Below, piece by piece: positions 22,839 through 34,153 of a stretch of DNA of 64,000 nt; positions within the stretch are counted from its first letter, which is position 1, and every line of letters begins with the position of its first letter. Position numbers and translations under genes: made by a program. The DNA is from Riptortus pedestris (lineage: Eukaryota; Arthropoda; Insecta; Hemiptera; Alydidae). Where the stretch lies: NCBI GenBank assembly GCA_019009955.1, contig CM032228.1, positions 223,421,501 through 223,485,500 of the forward strand. Reading direction: 5' to 3'. Under the pieces are notes generated by a model. It did no database searches, had not been told where the DNA came from, and was given only the letters and a program-made list of their open reading frames with translations.

Positions 22839-23785
22839 TAGACTACCTGCTTAAAGCTCAAATGGATTGCTGTGCCTACTCTGTTGCATGGCTGAATTGT
22901 CTGTACAGGGCATTATATATAATAAGATTTTACGAACTTCTAACTTTTGCAGTAGTATAAATACTTATCGGCATTAAAAGCTCCACATTTAATCATTCAT
23001 AAGTGATATTTTAAATCAGTTTTGTTCTGCATGATTCGAAATATAAAATCTCAACCCATCCCATTAGTAAGTATCTTAGATTCATTACAACAGTTAAAAC
23101 GTTATCTTTATATTTACATGAAACTCTTAAGTATCGAATTTGGGAAAGAGAAATTGCTACCGATAGCGGGGATACACCGAAATATATATATAATGTTTTT
23201 TTCGCAGTTCCAACATTTTATCATAAATAATGGATTTTAGAGTATGACGCGACATTTTTACACATGATTTTTGTCAACTAAGTAGAATCGATGGACATCT
23301 GAAGAAAGTTTTAGTAAAACGGGTAATGTGAACAATCCAAATAGAAGATTTTCTTTTTTTGTGCAAACTGCAGCAGGAGCAGCAGTTGGTAGTAAACTAG
23401 TAATCAGTGTGACTAGTGTACGACTATACCAGTGGTCAGTGACTATAAGGCAATTAGAAAATAGTACACATGTGCAAAATAAAAATGTGAGCTAATGTTA
23501 ACTACAAATTATACTTAAATATAATCAGATACTGGGATAGTCCTTGGTGCGAAATTGCTCAAAAGATCGACTTCACAAATTTTGAGCATCTGCAACACGA
23601 TTTCGTATTCTTTTTGCCAGTTTTAAAGTTCCGGTTGGTATAAGCTCCCCAAACCACCATTTTTACTTAGAATAATAAAACGAAATTTATTAAAACAAAA
23701 ACCAGTGTTTCTAATAGTAAAAAATTGCCTAACCACATCTACGGAAACCATACAAATCCTAATGGGAATTTAGAGTAATTTCCAC
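22839..23785. other. Intergenic sequence, nothing recognised
   Basis: AT-rich. The 23022-23240 ORF has no motif. 23370-23470 has a GCAGCAGGAGCAGCAG stretch and a CTAGTAATCAGTGTGACTAG palindrome-like phrase but no further structure. Confidence 0.35.
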
Positions 23786-23990
23786 ATTATTATTATTATT
23801 ATTATTATTTATTAACGTCCACTTTTTGCAACTCAGGCTAATTGGGACGGGTTATCTACAGGTTACCACCCTTTTCTAGCCAGGGTGGGATTTTAGGATG
23901 TTATTTAATGAATTTCGTCACTAAATAATTTCCTTTGCCCAGGCGAGAATCGAACTCGCCACTCTAGGATTGGCATGTGAGATAAAGGTA
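23786..23990 (-). mobile_element. tRNA-derived SINE, minus strand, nearly complete
   Basis: In element orientation: CTCACATGCCAATCC, then AGTGGCGAGTTCGATTCTCG (B-box-like GAGTTCGATTC), GCCTGGGCAAAGGAAATTAT, the body TAGAAAAGGGTGGTAACCTG, and an end GTGGACGTTAATAA followed by a (TAA)n tail at 23786-23810. Only the first ~40 bp of the head are lost. SINE transcription is by RNA polymerase III from the internal boxes; mobilisation would need a LINE in trans. Confidence 0.8.
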
Positions 23991-24063
23991 TATATATGAT
24001 TTTGATACTTACTGCAATCAATAATATTTATAAATAACTATAATAAAGAGAAATACATGTTAG

Positions 24064-24068
<5 letters not shown>

Positions 24069-24120
<52 letters not shown>
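24069..24120. repeat. (TA)n microsatellite
   Basis: Pure TA run, not adjacent to a recognised family A or B copy. Confidence 0.9.
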
Positions 24121-24123
<3 letters not shown>

Positions 24124-24470
24124 ATAGAGAGTGCGTACTCTTTTACTAGAATGATAGTGTTTGGTAGAAAGGATGGAAATAGCAGGGAGAATTTTTAAAG
24201 TTACGATGGTGAGGGATTGGCCTTGAACGTTTTCAGTTTTAGAAATAAGAAACGGAATTGTTATGGAACATTATTTGCAGTTTTTCATTGTCAATTCTGT
24301 GTTAGGCAAATCAATATCAATGGATAATAAACCTATTCCTCCATTTTCAGCTACTCAGTCACATTTGTGATTCCATCCATATTACAATTAACGAGTAACT
24401 ATTGTTGGGTAAGGACTGTGAGTACCAACCCCAATGAAAAGCATTCCGTTAAAAGATAATAAACAAGGTG

Positions 24471-24573
24471 AACTCATTAAATAAAATCCCTGGCAAGAAA
24501 GGGTCGTAACCTGTAGATATCCTGTCCCAATTAGCCATAGCTGCAAAAAAATGGACGTTAATAAATAATAATA
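24471..24573 (+). mobile_element. tRNA-derived SINE, 3' half
   Basis: AACTCATTAAATAAAATCCC, GGCAAGAAAGGGTCGTAACC, GATATCCTGTCCCAATTAGC and ATGGACGTTAATAAATAATA match the SINE body and tail. It lacks the tRNA-like head (5' truncation). Confidence 0.7.
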
Positions 24574-26670
24574 AAAAACACTAACTTTGGAAGAGTATAC
24601 ATCTTCTCCTGTTAGATGTAGACTTTTGAAGTTGAGCACGGCAGTCATTTGGAGTTCCTAGATGTAAGGGGTAAGTTTCCGTTTTTAAGTTTTTGAGGGT
24701 TTCAACTTACTTATAATTTAAGATAATCAAATTAAACTTTTATTCGGTGCGATAGTAACATGTGCCTGTTTTTTTTTCTTTTCTTTTTTTTTTTCTTAAA
24801 AAGAGGTGGAACCTTGTGACTATTTATGTTTTATTTGTGATAAACGATAATGAGAGTATGCCAGCTGAATCCGTCTCGGGTGAGAAATAGAAATTCTTAT
24901 CATTAAATATATAAAGCCAGAAAAATATATGGTTTATTTCACTGATATACCTCCAAGAAAGGACCCTCAGGACACCTCCAACAAGTTGGCACAACAATAA
25001 CAATAATGGACTTTATGTTTTGCTTTTGAGGCAAGATTTATGTAAAAAATCCAAAAACCTGCTTATTTCTTGCAGGTTGTCTCCAAGCAGGTTCCATACA
25101 TTTATTTACAAATATATTGTACTCATTTGTTCTATAGAGATAATAACATTTGATTGCGGAATACAAACCGGGCTTATTTACTAATAAGTGCTACAGTATT
25201 TGAAGACCTGGACTTCTTACCCCCTCCTAAGAGTATTCAAAGTTGCCAGGAGCTAGCCAGGATCGCATCATTCTGCCATCTTGCTCCACCAATCGCTGAC
25301 TGCTTATCGCAGATTACACCAGGTTTGCTATACAAATCGAATGTCTCGGATGTGATTCAGTTCCTCCATGTGCTTTGCTCTTTCATGGTTCTTAATGTTG
25401 TTCCTCTCGCATTGCATATAAGCTTGGTGGTGTTTTCCTGAATGAGAGTCTACGTTTCGTTGACATAGATGTATGTGTGCATTATAAGCTTGGAGCTTTG
25501 CCTACCTTGAAACACCTTCAGGGAAATTAAAACTTCCTTGGAAGAGCAGACATCATTCTCTTTGGACACGAGCTAGCTTGAAAGGCGAGAAGGACAGAGA
25601 GTTGGTGAGAAGTGTAGGGAGTGGCGTCTGCTTGCCTACACAATAACATTAGATCTGATACTGGACGGAATACGATTAAGGAAACTCAAGCTACTTCAAT
25701 ATAATTAGAGCTGACAGCTGACAAATATGCTTCTCCGATGATGCCGAGATAAAGCTTCCGATGGCCAATGCGAGCCCTCGCGTTGTGTAATGGCCGATGA
25801 ATATGCAATACAACAACATGGCCATCCCCATCTTTTTGAAAAATAGTACACGACTTCCAGCAAAGTGGAGAACCTTGTTTCTGAATTAAGCCTTTCGCCC
25901 AGCTTACAAAAAGGAATTGTAAAAATTAAATGTCTTCTTTTGGTTTGAGTGTTGACAAAATTTGCCTTCAAGTAAAATCCTGAGATAAGTAATAGAAAGG
26001 TTTCCTCAAGGAGGCTCAATAAATATGGCGGAATTTATCAAATCTACACGAAAATAAAACTTTTGGTTATATGGATTTCAAAAAAAAAAAAGAAGAAAAA
26101 AAAAGTAAACCAGGATTAAACAATATACTGTTCTTAATATGTTTATTTATTTATACAGGAGCACCCGCATCTTGGAGATTTGGCTCAAAGTTTCACAAAG
26201 TAAAATGAAAACAAAATTATAGAAAAATAACAAAAACTGAAACAACAAATAAAAAATTAAATACAACAATCATTAAATACTAGTAATAAAGACAATTAAT
26301 AAACATAAGAGATAAACAAACATAAATAAACATTAGATAAATAAACATGAGACTATTAATAAAGACAACAATTTAAAATGGTTTTTAATTTGTTATTGTT
26401 ATTAATTTGTTTAAAGGGATAAAATACTAGTCCTAAGAAATTAAATTCGAACTCAATATACAGTTTTAAGCTCATAATTAATTTGATCAGCTAATTTATA
26501 TCTGATAATTACTAACGAAGTATTTCTCTGAATTTAAAACAATAACGTTACAGCATATAGATTCTTTTCCAATGAAATAACAAATATCTGATCCTTAATT
26601 CGTCTCCTCATTATTTATCGCTCTAAAGCACTAGCTTTCCTTACCATTCCTGTTAATTAGTTATGTTTTC
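24574..26670. other. Intergenic sequence, several unrecognised ORFs
   Basis: ORFs at 25154-25441 (+) and 25705-26019 (-) show no family motif. 26130-26230 (TTTATTTATTTATACAGGAG and following) looks like the A-rich 3' end of a LINE read on the minus strand, but no coding part was found. 26220-26350 is low-complexity A-rich. No promoter or splice structure can be defended. Confidence 0.35.
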
Positions 26671-27085
26671 AGCAGATTTTTGGGAAACGAGCTATTGAGG
26701 TTGTAACCACGACACAATTTTCCAACAATTTCCACAAATGCCCATCGATCCTGTCGAGTAGATGACGAAAATGAGCTTTAGCTTAATGCTTGAAATTGAA
26801 CCAGGAAGTCGGATCGAAAAACGTCATATAATCAGTCTTTCAAATTTAGTATTGTGCAGTTGTACTATTGTTGTATATGTGTTTCCCCAGCTCGAATATT
26901 AAATGAGTTACTCGTATTGTTTTTTATTATTCTGTCTTTAGTAAATCCCACTGCTACTCATCCGGTTTTCACTTTGAGTAATTGAGTCTATAAACATCTC
27001 AAGTCCAGTTTCTTCAATTTCTGGTGAAAGAGGCTGTCATTCAGTACTTGTAAAATCTGCTTAGTTTAGGCAGTAGCTATTGACC
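26671..27085 (-). mobile_element. Family B element, short, minus strand
   Basis: AGCAGATTTTTGGGAAACGA and GCTATTGAGGTTGTAACC are a diverged terminal palindrome and end. The core is in reverse, and it ends AAATCTGCTTAGTTTAGGCAG at 27052-27072. The TA run and hairpin are deleted. Confidence 0.5.
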
Positions 27086-27560
27086 ATATGTGCGAGTGAA
27101 TATGTTTTTCGAGGACTCTGGGTAAATGAAAAGTCCTGATAAAAACTGTAGTCTTATATTTTGGAATAACTAAAATAACTCTCTTTTCAAGGGGAGATTA
27201 AGGGGGAGATTACACAGGGAACAAAATAATATACACTAAGTACAAGGTATTTTAACACAAACAGTATTCAAAAACCAACAACACTCAGTTCAAGTTCAAA
27301 AACAGCTCAAAAAACACATAGTTGGAAGTTTACACAGCTACACTTTTCAACTCGCCACTTATAACCCCAGTAGAGGTTTTTCCCCCTGCCTTTTGTATAG
27401 CGAACGACTCACTCGCGAACGGCCGCCCACCCGGCCTGCAGTCATATTCGGTGACTGCTACTTAGAAATTAACGAGCGAGTCACCGCCATGTTAATAATC
27501 GGACTATAAAAAATTAGACTTTGTGTTTTTCGAATCATTGGTCCATTTCTTATTCAGTAC
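27086..27560. other. Intergenic sequence, possible proximal promoter
   Basis: 27380-27480 is markedly less AT-rich (CGAACGGCCGCCCACCCGGC near 27416). It precedes the candidate signal-peptide ORF by about 450 bp. No TATA/Inr pair stands out. Confidence 0.3.
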
Positions 27561-27878
27561 TTGTGGCCTGCGATATTCATTCCATTAATGAGTTGCTCTG
27601 CCTTGAGAGGTGATGTGTGCCTGAATGAAATGTGATAATGACGTTTCCTTAACTCCCTGAGAAACGCTGCACAGCAGTTGAAAGCTCTCTTTGTCACCTG
27701 AGTGCCACGTGAGGGCCTAAATTAGGCTAACCTTAGGCTATAAAATATTAGGGCTACCGATGTAAGGCGGGAAGGGATTGGTATCTGTTAAACGGAGGCG
27801 TTCCTCGGCTAGATTTATCAGCTGGGTATGCCCCGGCATGTTGGGACTTCATTAAGTTAATTGTCGTTTAGCCCCACC

Positions 27879-28112
27879 ATGGCCGTGATAACTCAGGTGT
27901 TGCTCCCCGTGTTTCTCTTGTACTCATTTACCTCAGATCTCTGCTCCAGATATGCTCCCGTTCTGGCACTCCATAGACCAAACCACCTACAGGAATTTCC
28001 TAAAAAATGGATAGTTAGCTGTTCAAACAAACTTAAGCTGAAGAAAGGTTATTTGATGATTCAGTCCAGAAATATCCCAAAGTTTTCATTAAAACACAAA
28101 ACAAACAGTTAA
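27879..28112 (+). CDS. Candidate first coding exon with signal peptide (unrecognised protein)
   Basis: ATG at 27879 sits in the context CCCCACCATGGCC, an excellent eukaryotic start. The first residues, MAVITQVLLPVFLLYSFTSD, form a short n-region and strong hydrophobic core like a cleavable signal peptide; LCSRYAPVLALHRP follows. The frame stays open to 28112 (77 codons) but becomes Lys/Ser-rich and AT-rich after about residue 40, so the true exon may end earlier; AAAG/GTTATT at 28045-28054 is one possible donor. The 300 bp upstream are less AT-rich than the background, as expected near a promoter. I do not recognise the protein. It may be a real host exon of a secreted or membrane protein, or a fortuitous ORF. 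Confidence 0.35.
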   Translation: MAVITQVLLPVFLLYSFTSDLCSRYAPVLALHRPNHLQEFPKKWIVSCSNKLKLKKGYLMIQSRNIPKFSLKHKTNS

Positions 28113-28197
28113 TATTGGGGATGTATAAAAATTCGCAGGTCTTTTGCTTTACCCATGGCAGTTACATATTTGTAAATTTATCTAATTATTAATTTTT

Positions 28198-28656
28198 GGG
28201 GGCTCAGGTTAGCCATATGAGTTAAAGGGTTGACTCAAAGTCAACGCTTTAACTCACATAGTAAACCTAGAGTGGCGAATTCGATTCCCGTCTGGGCAGA
28301 GGAATTTATTTATTATTATTATTTATTAACGTCCAGTTTTTCCATCTCATGCTAATTGGGACCACCCCTTTCTAGCCAGGGTAGGATTTAGGGTGTTATT
28401 TAATGAAGTTGGTCACTAAATAATTTTCATTGCCCAGGCAAGAATCGAACTCGCCACTCTAGGTTTACCATGTGTGATTAAGCTCAAAACTCACATAGCT
28501 AACCTGAGCCCCCTAGGAATTTATGTAGTTAAGGAATTCATTAAATAAAATCCTTAGTCCCACCCTGGTTAGAATAGGGTGGTAATCTGTAGATATCCCG
28601 TCCCAATTAGCCTTAGTTCCAAAAAGTAGACGATAATAATTATAATTATTATTAAT
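28198..28656 (+). mobile_element. tRNA-derived SINE (outer copy), split by a second SINE
   Basis: The head starts GGGGGCTCAGGTTAGCCATA with a hairpin (GGGTTGACTCAAAGTCAACG between ATGAGTTAAA and TTTAACTCACAT). B-box-like GAATTCGATTCCC lies at 28276-28288. The body resumes after the insert at 28525 (AAGGAATTCATTAAATAAAA) and ends GTAGACGATAATAATTATA with a TAA-rich tail. Without the insert and one duplicate the copy is about 245 bp. Confidence 0.85.
28310..28514 (-). mobile_element. tRNA-derived SINE, full-length, nested in another SINE
   Basis: A 205-bp copy in reverse inside the outer SINE, flanked by a perfect 10-bp direct repeat AGGAATTTAT (28300-28309 and 28515-28524). In its own orientation it starts AGGGGGCTCAGGTTAGC, has AGTGGCGAGTTCGATTCTTG (B box), and ends CTGGACGTTAATAAATAATA. 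The duplication shows insertion by target-primed reverse transcription. This copy defines the family's ends. Confidence 0.9.
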
Positions 28657-29210
28657 TTAATGCTAGAGGAGAACAGATGGTTAATGCAATGTAACAAGCT
28701 TCAAATGTAAAGAAAAATGATAGCTTAATATTCAATTTTTTTAATTATTCAATGACAGCGTACAACGGTTGAACCTGGTACCTTTGTGACCACCGATTTC
28801 CTCTCTGCAACTTCTCAAACTGTTTCAAAATGAAAAGCAAGCTTCATAATGTGCTCTCTTCTACATTTCCGCGTTTTATGTAATATTCCGAAACTTTGAA
28901 ATGTCTTAAATGCCACTTCTTCTGATTTAACAACACGACTCAGTTGTATAGGATTCATAATTCAATTTAACTTATAACTGGTTTGAGTTAGTAAACACTT
29001 TGAATATATCAATATTTAACATAGTAGTTGAGACTAATACAGATTGTAGGGACAAGAGATTTAGTGTTCTTGTGAAAGGAAAGGTTTGGAAACTTAAAAC
29101 TTAGAGAGATGAAGGGACTACATAAGACACTACTCTAGGGACATTTTGTTCAAAGTCGAAGCCATAAAGTTGGTTATGTTTGTGATCAAAATTATCTATT
29201 TCAAATCAAG
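28657..29210. other. Intergenic sequence, nothing recognised
   Basis: AT-rich, without repeats shared with the rest of the window and without coding signal. Confidence 0.4.
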
Positions 29211-29447
29211 CTGTTCCTTGTCTAAAAGTATGGCCGAAATCGACCCTAAAATCTGATTTCTCTCCGATGGTCCGGTTCTGGTCCCGCCCACATGTGTGGC
29301 CGCCTCAACTGTCCGATCTACAGATCTCTCCTTCCCATACAAAGTTCAACAAACAACACAATGCTCCTTGCTCTCCAGGTACTTTATGCGTCCGATCACT
29401 ATTTTACGACGATACCGTCAAATCGCGGTTTTTATATCCCTTTATAA

Positions 29448-29485
29448 TGGCTATAAAAGCTCCCTGGATATATTCTTTTCAGATT
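29448..29485 (+). promoter_or_regulatory. Possible core promoter (TATA plus initiator)
   Basis: CTATAAAAGCTCC at about 29450 is a strong TATA box, and TTTTCAGATTCA lies about 27 bp downstream, close to the arthropod initiator and correctly spaced. No downstream coding exon is evident and an AATAAA follows within 20 bp, so this may be coincidence. Confidence 0.2.
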
Positions 29486-29914
29486 CACCAATAAACCTTT
29501 TTTAGTTATTGAATGGGTTTGGGTTTTCTCTACACATAAAGTGAATTAAAAGCAAAACAATAAAACTCTAAAATATAGGTTCAGAAGTAACGACAAATTG
29601 TCACTTTAAGAGTTATTTATTCATCGAAAGAAGTGAAAGGGAACCATAATTCACAGTAAAAGGTATCCATTCATAGAACGTATTCAAGATAAATATTGAC
29701 AACGGTTGTTTACATTCATCAATCGATCTATTTTGTGCTATCCATTTGTGAGAATGCTCATTCCACTTTTATATCATCTTAAACATATCATGGCAACAAC
29801 TTATTGTTGGTATTTCCTGGAATCAATTCACTAATCAGTATCTGACCGAACTGCACCAAAATGGACTGAATAACACACCACTAACTCCCAAATGTAGCCA
29901 AGCGAAATTACAAA

Positions 29915-30395
29915 GAGTCCTTTACACAGAACCTGCGTAAACTAAGCAGATTTCCCACGTGCCTTAACGACACACTAGTAATGTAATATCACCTATATTC
30001 TCAATTTCTAAGTTCAAATTCGATATGCTTACGGGAGTTTAAGCACAATTAAATACTAATAACTCGCTTAATATTTGAGCTGGGAATAAATGTATAGAAC
30101 AACAATTGTAGAGCATCAATACTTTAATAAGATTGGTTCTTTTAAATTTTTCTATTCGATAATAAAGGCGATATTTTTATTTTTGACCCCCCCCACTCTC
30201 TTATTCATAGCCCGATTTCAGTCTGTAACGAATATGAACATTAAAGTTGAATGAAACGCTTAAATATGGAGTACGGTATAGGTCCAATAAACATTTTCTA
30301 GTCAAGACTGGAAAATCTTAATTTATGACGTCATCTCACTACGTATTTGCATGTATCTCACAGAGTAAAAGTTTAATGATCACTATATTTGGTAT
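29915..30395 (+). mobile_element. Family B element, long-form 5' part
   Basis: GAGTCCTTTACACAGAACCT is a damaged start hairpin, followed by GCGTAAACTAAGCAGATTTC, CCACGTG, the first monomer (AACTCGCTTAATATTTGAGC, CACTCTCTTATTCATAGCCC) and TTATGACGTCATCTCACTAC. It stops near 30395 and is followed at once by a family B copy in the opposite orientation. Confidence 0.6.
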
Positions 30396-30433
30396 TTATG
30401 CTTTACGGAAGTGGTTCACGATATATCAGCTTT

Positions 30434-31060
30434 TTTAATTACCCCTAAGGGAAATCAGCTGTTGAGGTTGTACACATGGCGGGATTTGTGAAAAATGTCC
30501 TCAAACGTCCGTAGATCCTCCCCTGGAGACGAAGAAAATGAGGTATGTTCAATATATATATGTCTTCATTATTAACAAATATATTTGTATTTTTTTAGTT
30601 CTCAGTCTTCCGTAAACCACCACTCCTACTCATGTTATACTAAAAATAAAAAGCTATTATATCATTGAACCAGTTTCTTTGAAGCTTAAATCCTAATATT
30701 GTTTTTAGTGAGTAATACTATGCCAGTTACATATAGTCAATTATCTTCGTGATGAGGTCATCGTGTCAGATTTTAATTTTTAAAGTAGACCTTTTTAATT
30801 TTATCAACACCATACTCAAGTGGGAATAATTAAAAAAAAAAATCGAAATATCTTGGATACTATGAGTTGGACCGAAACATTGTATATGCCCAATGTTGTT
30901 GAAATTGTAATTGCCTTATACTATTGTTTTATTCACGTTTCCCTAACTTTAAAATTTACGGAGTTAGTTGTATTTTTTTCGTTTCAGATATTAGTTTACC
31001 CAGTCTCACCCTCATTCGATTTTCACTTTAAGCACCTCAGTTACTAATCATCTTAAGCGT
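30434..31060 (-). mobile_element. Family B element, minus strand, inverted against its neighbour
   Basis: Terminal palindrome CCCCTAAGGGAAATCAGCTG at 30444-30463, then TTGAGGTTGTACACATGG and GAAAATGAGGT before a short TA stretch. Two reversed monomers follow (TCAGTCTTCCGTAAACCACC near 30602; GATACTATGAGTTGGACCG near 30856), without the start. The ORF at 30820-31047 reads this non-coding body. Confidence 0.55.
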
Positions 31061-31336
31061 TATAAGGAGAGGTTTAAGAGCTACAAACAATACCTCAACA
31101 TAAAACTACCCTTGCAACTCAAAGCATCAAGAATTAAACTCACTCTTAAAAAAAATTGGAAGAAAAACAATCTTACAATCCTTTATCTTATCGACTTAAA
31201 AGTAGTATATGCTCATTTTTGCAACTGGCGGTTCCATTGCAATGAGGTGTTGACTGCCGGGTATATTGAGTTTCAGTTTGTTTTATGACTAAAAGTCATA
31301 CTCGGTTAGGACACAATATCCCTATTCATTTTTGAG

Positions 31337-31341
<5 letters not shown>

Positions 31342-31374
<33 letters not shown>
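31342..31374. repeat. (TA)n beside a family B hairpin
   Basis: Pure TA run immediately before TGTTACCGCTCTAGCGGTCG. Confidence 0.9.
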
Positions 31375-31376
<2 letters not shown>

Positions 31377-31537
31377 GTTACCGCTCTAGCGGTCGCAATG
31401 TTGGTTTAATCGTTACCAAACTCGATATTTAATCGTTTGATGTAAAAAGAAAGATCGAGTTCGTTAATGGCTGAAATCCGACCAGTGGGAGGGGGGAGTT
31501 TAGAGGTGAAAAATTTCGAAAATTCTTAATATCTCCG
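31375..31537 (-). mobile_element. Family B fragment with intact hairpin
   Basis: GTTACCGCTCTAGCGGTCGC gives the family hairpin in intact form, followed by the core to AATTCTTAATATCTCCG, then an abrupt end at a CA-rich tract (31540-31560). Confidence 0.65.
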
Positions 31538-33250
31538 CGAGCACACAACACACACACGTGAAAATGTGAAATAAATAAATAATAATAAGAACTCAACATA
31601 TACAGAAGTTCTATTAATAGTTAAAGTTAATTGGAACGTAAAATTTTACTTAAAACTAAAAATATGGAATGTTATATAAACCTATTTTGTACTCAGTTAC
31701 AAGCCAGACTTTAGAGGATATTTATTAAATACACAAGCCAATTACAGTACATCCATTTGCATACCCTAATTAATTCTAACAATCTTCAGCAAATTAAACT
31801 TCCAAATTTATTTCCTCCGAAACTCTTATATCTTATCAATTAATCTTAGCAATGGGCATTATTTATTAGTATTGTAATATATGTTCTACGTTTATATTAT
31901 TTTTATGAGTAGTTTTTACTTAAGGTTGTTTTATTGTTATTTATTTGTCATTTCAGCACGGGGAGAATCTTTTGCGTCACGGACATTTCTTAAAATATTG
32001 TGCCTGACCTTTTTATATTATTAGCTATTCCACTATTTGGTTGTGGAGTAACATTCATTACCTCTCTGCAAAGGAGCTCTGAAGAAAAGTACACTTCTTT
32101 CGTTTAAACTTACAACAGGTCTTCAATTCAACCACAAGAATAAAGCATAAGTTCTGTCGGAGGCAGAGGGTTATTTATTTACAAGGGACGTTTCCGTCAA
32201 ATCAAGTATCGCGAAAAAAAATAAATAAAGGAAATACAATAAAGGGAGCTGATATGAATTAAAAAAGTAAAAGAGAAGGAGGCTGGCAAAAGAACTCTGA
32301 ATTGCATCGGGATTGGCTTTAGACTTTGAAGTATTTATGTTGCTAGATTTTAAACTGGATGTCGATCTGTCTAATGGTTCCTTTTGGATCGTATGAAAGA
32401 AATCGATTCTTCTCAGTTCTTTTTCCTCCGAAAAAGAAATACTTTTTCCCCACTAAAAAAGCTGGGGGGTCCCTTCGTCAGAAGATGTCGGCCATCGTTT
32501 GAAACACATTATGTCTTCCGACATATACGACCATCTCTCTCTCTCTCTCTCTCTCTCAATTCTATTTTTTTTGTTTCGTTGGTTTTAGCATTTTATTCTT
32601 TAGCCATGATAAGGCCAGATTACTTAGCCTTATAATTAGAAATTGAATTGTTGAAAATTGTATTAAAAGTGATATAAATAATTAGTATTTGTTGATAAAA
32701 GCGTTACTTGTCGTCCAATAGAAATTATTTGACTAATTTCTTTTATTAACTTCACAATATTTATTTTCCCCTCGTATCAGAGTCGCAGAACAGAAAAATT
32801 AGGTTACTTATAAGGTAAAGATTGTGCATAGATATACATAAACATTAGCCACCTCAGAATCGTACAGGTACGTGGTGGCTGCTTTTTCCATATTCCAACT
32901 AAAAGAGCATTAGGATAAGTGGATAAAACCCCATTCAAAGCCAAAACTGTTAGTCTTTTCTGAGCAACCTGCATGGTGGTCATTGAGAGCTGTAGCCAGT
33001 CTGCTGATGAAAACTAAAATAATAATACAACTGTAGTTTTGCCATACAGACTTCGTCACGAAGCAATCACCCAGTAGGAAATCAAAATTGAAGGCTTCAA
33101 AATTCTCCTTATACACAGTATTAATATTCTAAGAATAATCCCCCCCCCTCATTAGTTAATTGTTTGCCCTTGAAAATTACTTCGTTATTAATTTCCAATA
33201 GGAATGTAAACTATAAGAGCATTTCATCGAGTATTTAATTTTTATAATGC
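31538..33250. other. Intergenic sequence, nothing recognised
   Basis: AT-rich. A (CT)n run at 32539-32557 gives an SLSLSL ORF (32384-32635). A C-run lies near 33142. No conserved coding frame or known repeat is seen. Confidence 0.4.
32539..32557. repeat. (CT)n microsatellite
   Basis: About nine CT dinucleotides in a pyrimidine-rich context. Confidence 0.85.
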
Positions 33251-33251
33251 A

Positions 33252-33891
33252 CTAGGAAAGCTACCCGGCTTCGCCCGGGAAATCATTTGAGGCTGAATCA
33301 TGATAGTATTTTTTTGGGGCTTTACTTTGTACAATATTTTTACATTTTCCCGTCTCAATGGTTAGAATTTACACCCGCGTTCTGAGTGCTGGGGATATGT
33401 TAATAATGAAAGTAATTATTATCTGATTAATTCAACAAAATACACAATATTTTTATATTACCCGTTTCCAGTGCATGTATCTTTATTTATATATAACATA
33501 ATCATAGATTATCATATTATCATTGCCAAAATATGGAGTTTTGTTGATTTAGTCTTTCGAGCCCCATAACTATGTTGACCTCTTCTATACTTTTCTTGTA
33601 TATCACATTTATACTTCGTTATATCAAAAGTTACTTTAAATAACAAAATAAACAACTTTTGTTATGTGCGTAATTGCCGAAAAAACAATAGGAAACGAAA
33701 TATCGCTATTTTTAATTTCAGGCCACCCCTACAACCCCCACTCCTGTCCGTCTTAGAGAATATTAATATAGCCAGAAACCTAACCTGTTTTAGTAGTAAT
33801 ATACATACTAAGTTTCATAAAATTCGGTTCTGCCGTTTAAGATTCTATAAAGGACATACAGACAAACATTCATTTTTATATATAAAGATTA
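33252..33891 (+). mobile_element. Family A element, compact solo copy
   Basis: CTAGGAAAGCTACCCGGCTT head with the CCCGG/CCGGG hairpin, a head segment to about 33600, a single terminal monomer (AACAACTTTTGTTATG at 33653) and the tail AAGTTTCATAAAATTCGGTT. Instead of (AAAC)n the tail ends ACATACAGACAAACATTCAT and TTTTATATATAAAGATT. It shows that one monomer is enough for a complete-looking copy and gives an alternative tail not seen in the array. Confidence 0.65.
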
Positions 33892-34145
33892 TTTAAACAA
33901 AGGCATGCTGAATTTGCACAATGTGTGATAGCAGAAGTTGTGGGGAATCAAACTCTTTAATTCCGATATATAGGGTGGAGCAGAGGAACGAATGTTTTTC
34001 ACTATGCATTTTATTATTCCTGTACTCCACCCTGCATTATCTTATTTTCTCCGATATTTTGAAGTTATTGAAACAACTATGCACTTCCTGATAATGCCAA
34101 ATTATGGCAAAATACAATATGGCTTTAAACTCAATATGATCGATT
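33892..34145. other. AT-rich spacer, nothing recognised
   Basis: Short ORF 33992-34180 runs into the hAT end and has no motif. Confidence 0.4.
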
Positions 34146-34153
34146 GTTTAAAG

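Noticed and set aside
28276..28456. tRNA gene suggested by GTTCGATTC sequences
   Set aside because: The box lies inside a dispersed SINE with TAA-rich tails and target duplications; no cloverleaf with a 7-bp acceptor stem can be drawn.
32384..32635. Plus-strand ORF with SLSLSL and a hydrophobic end
   Set aside because: Driven by a (CT)n run and T-rich sequence.
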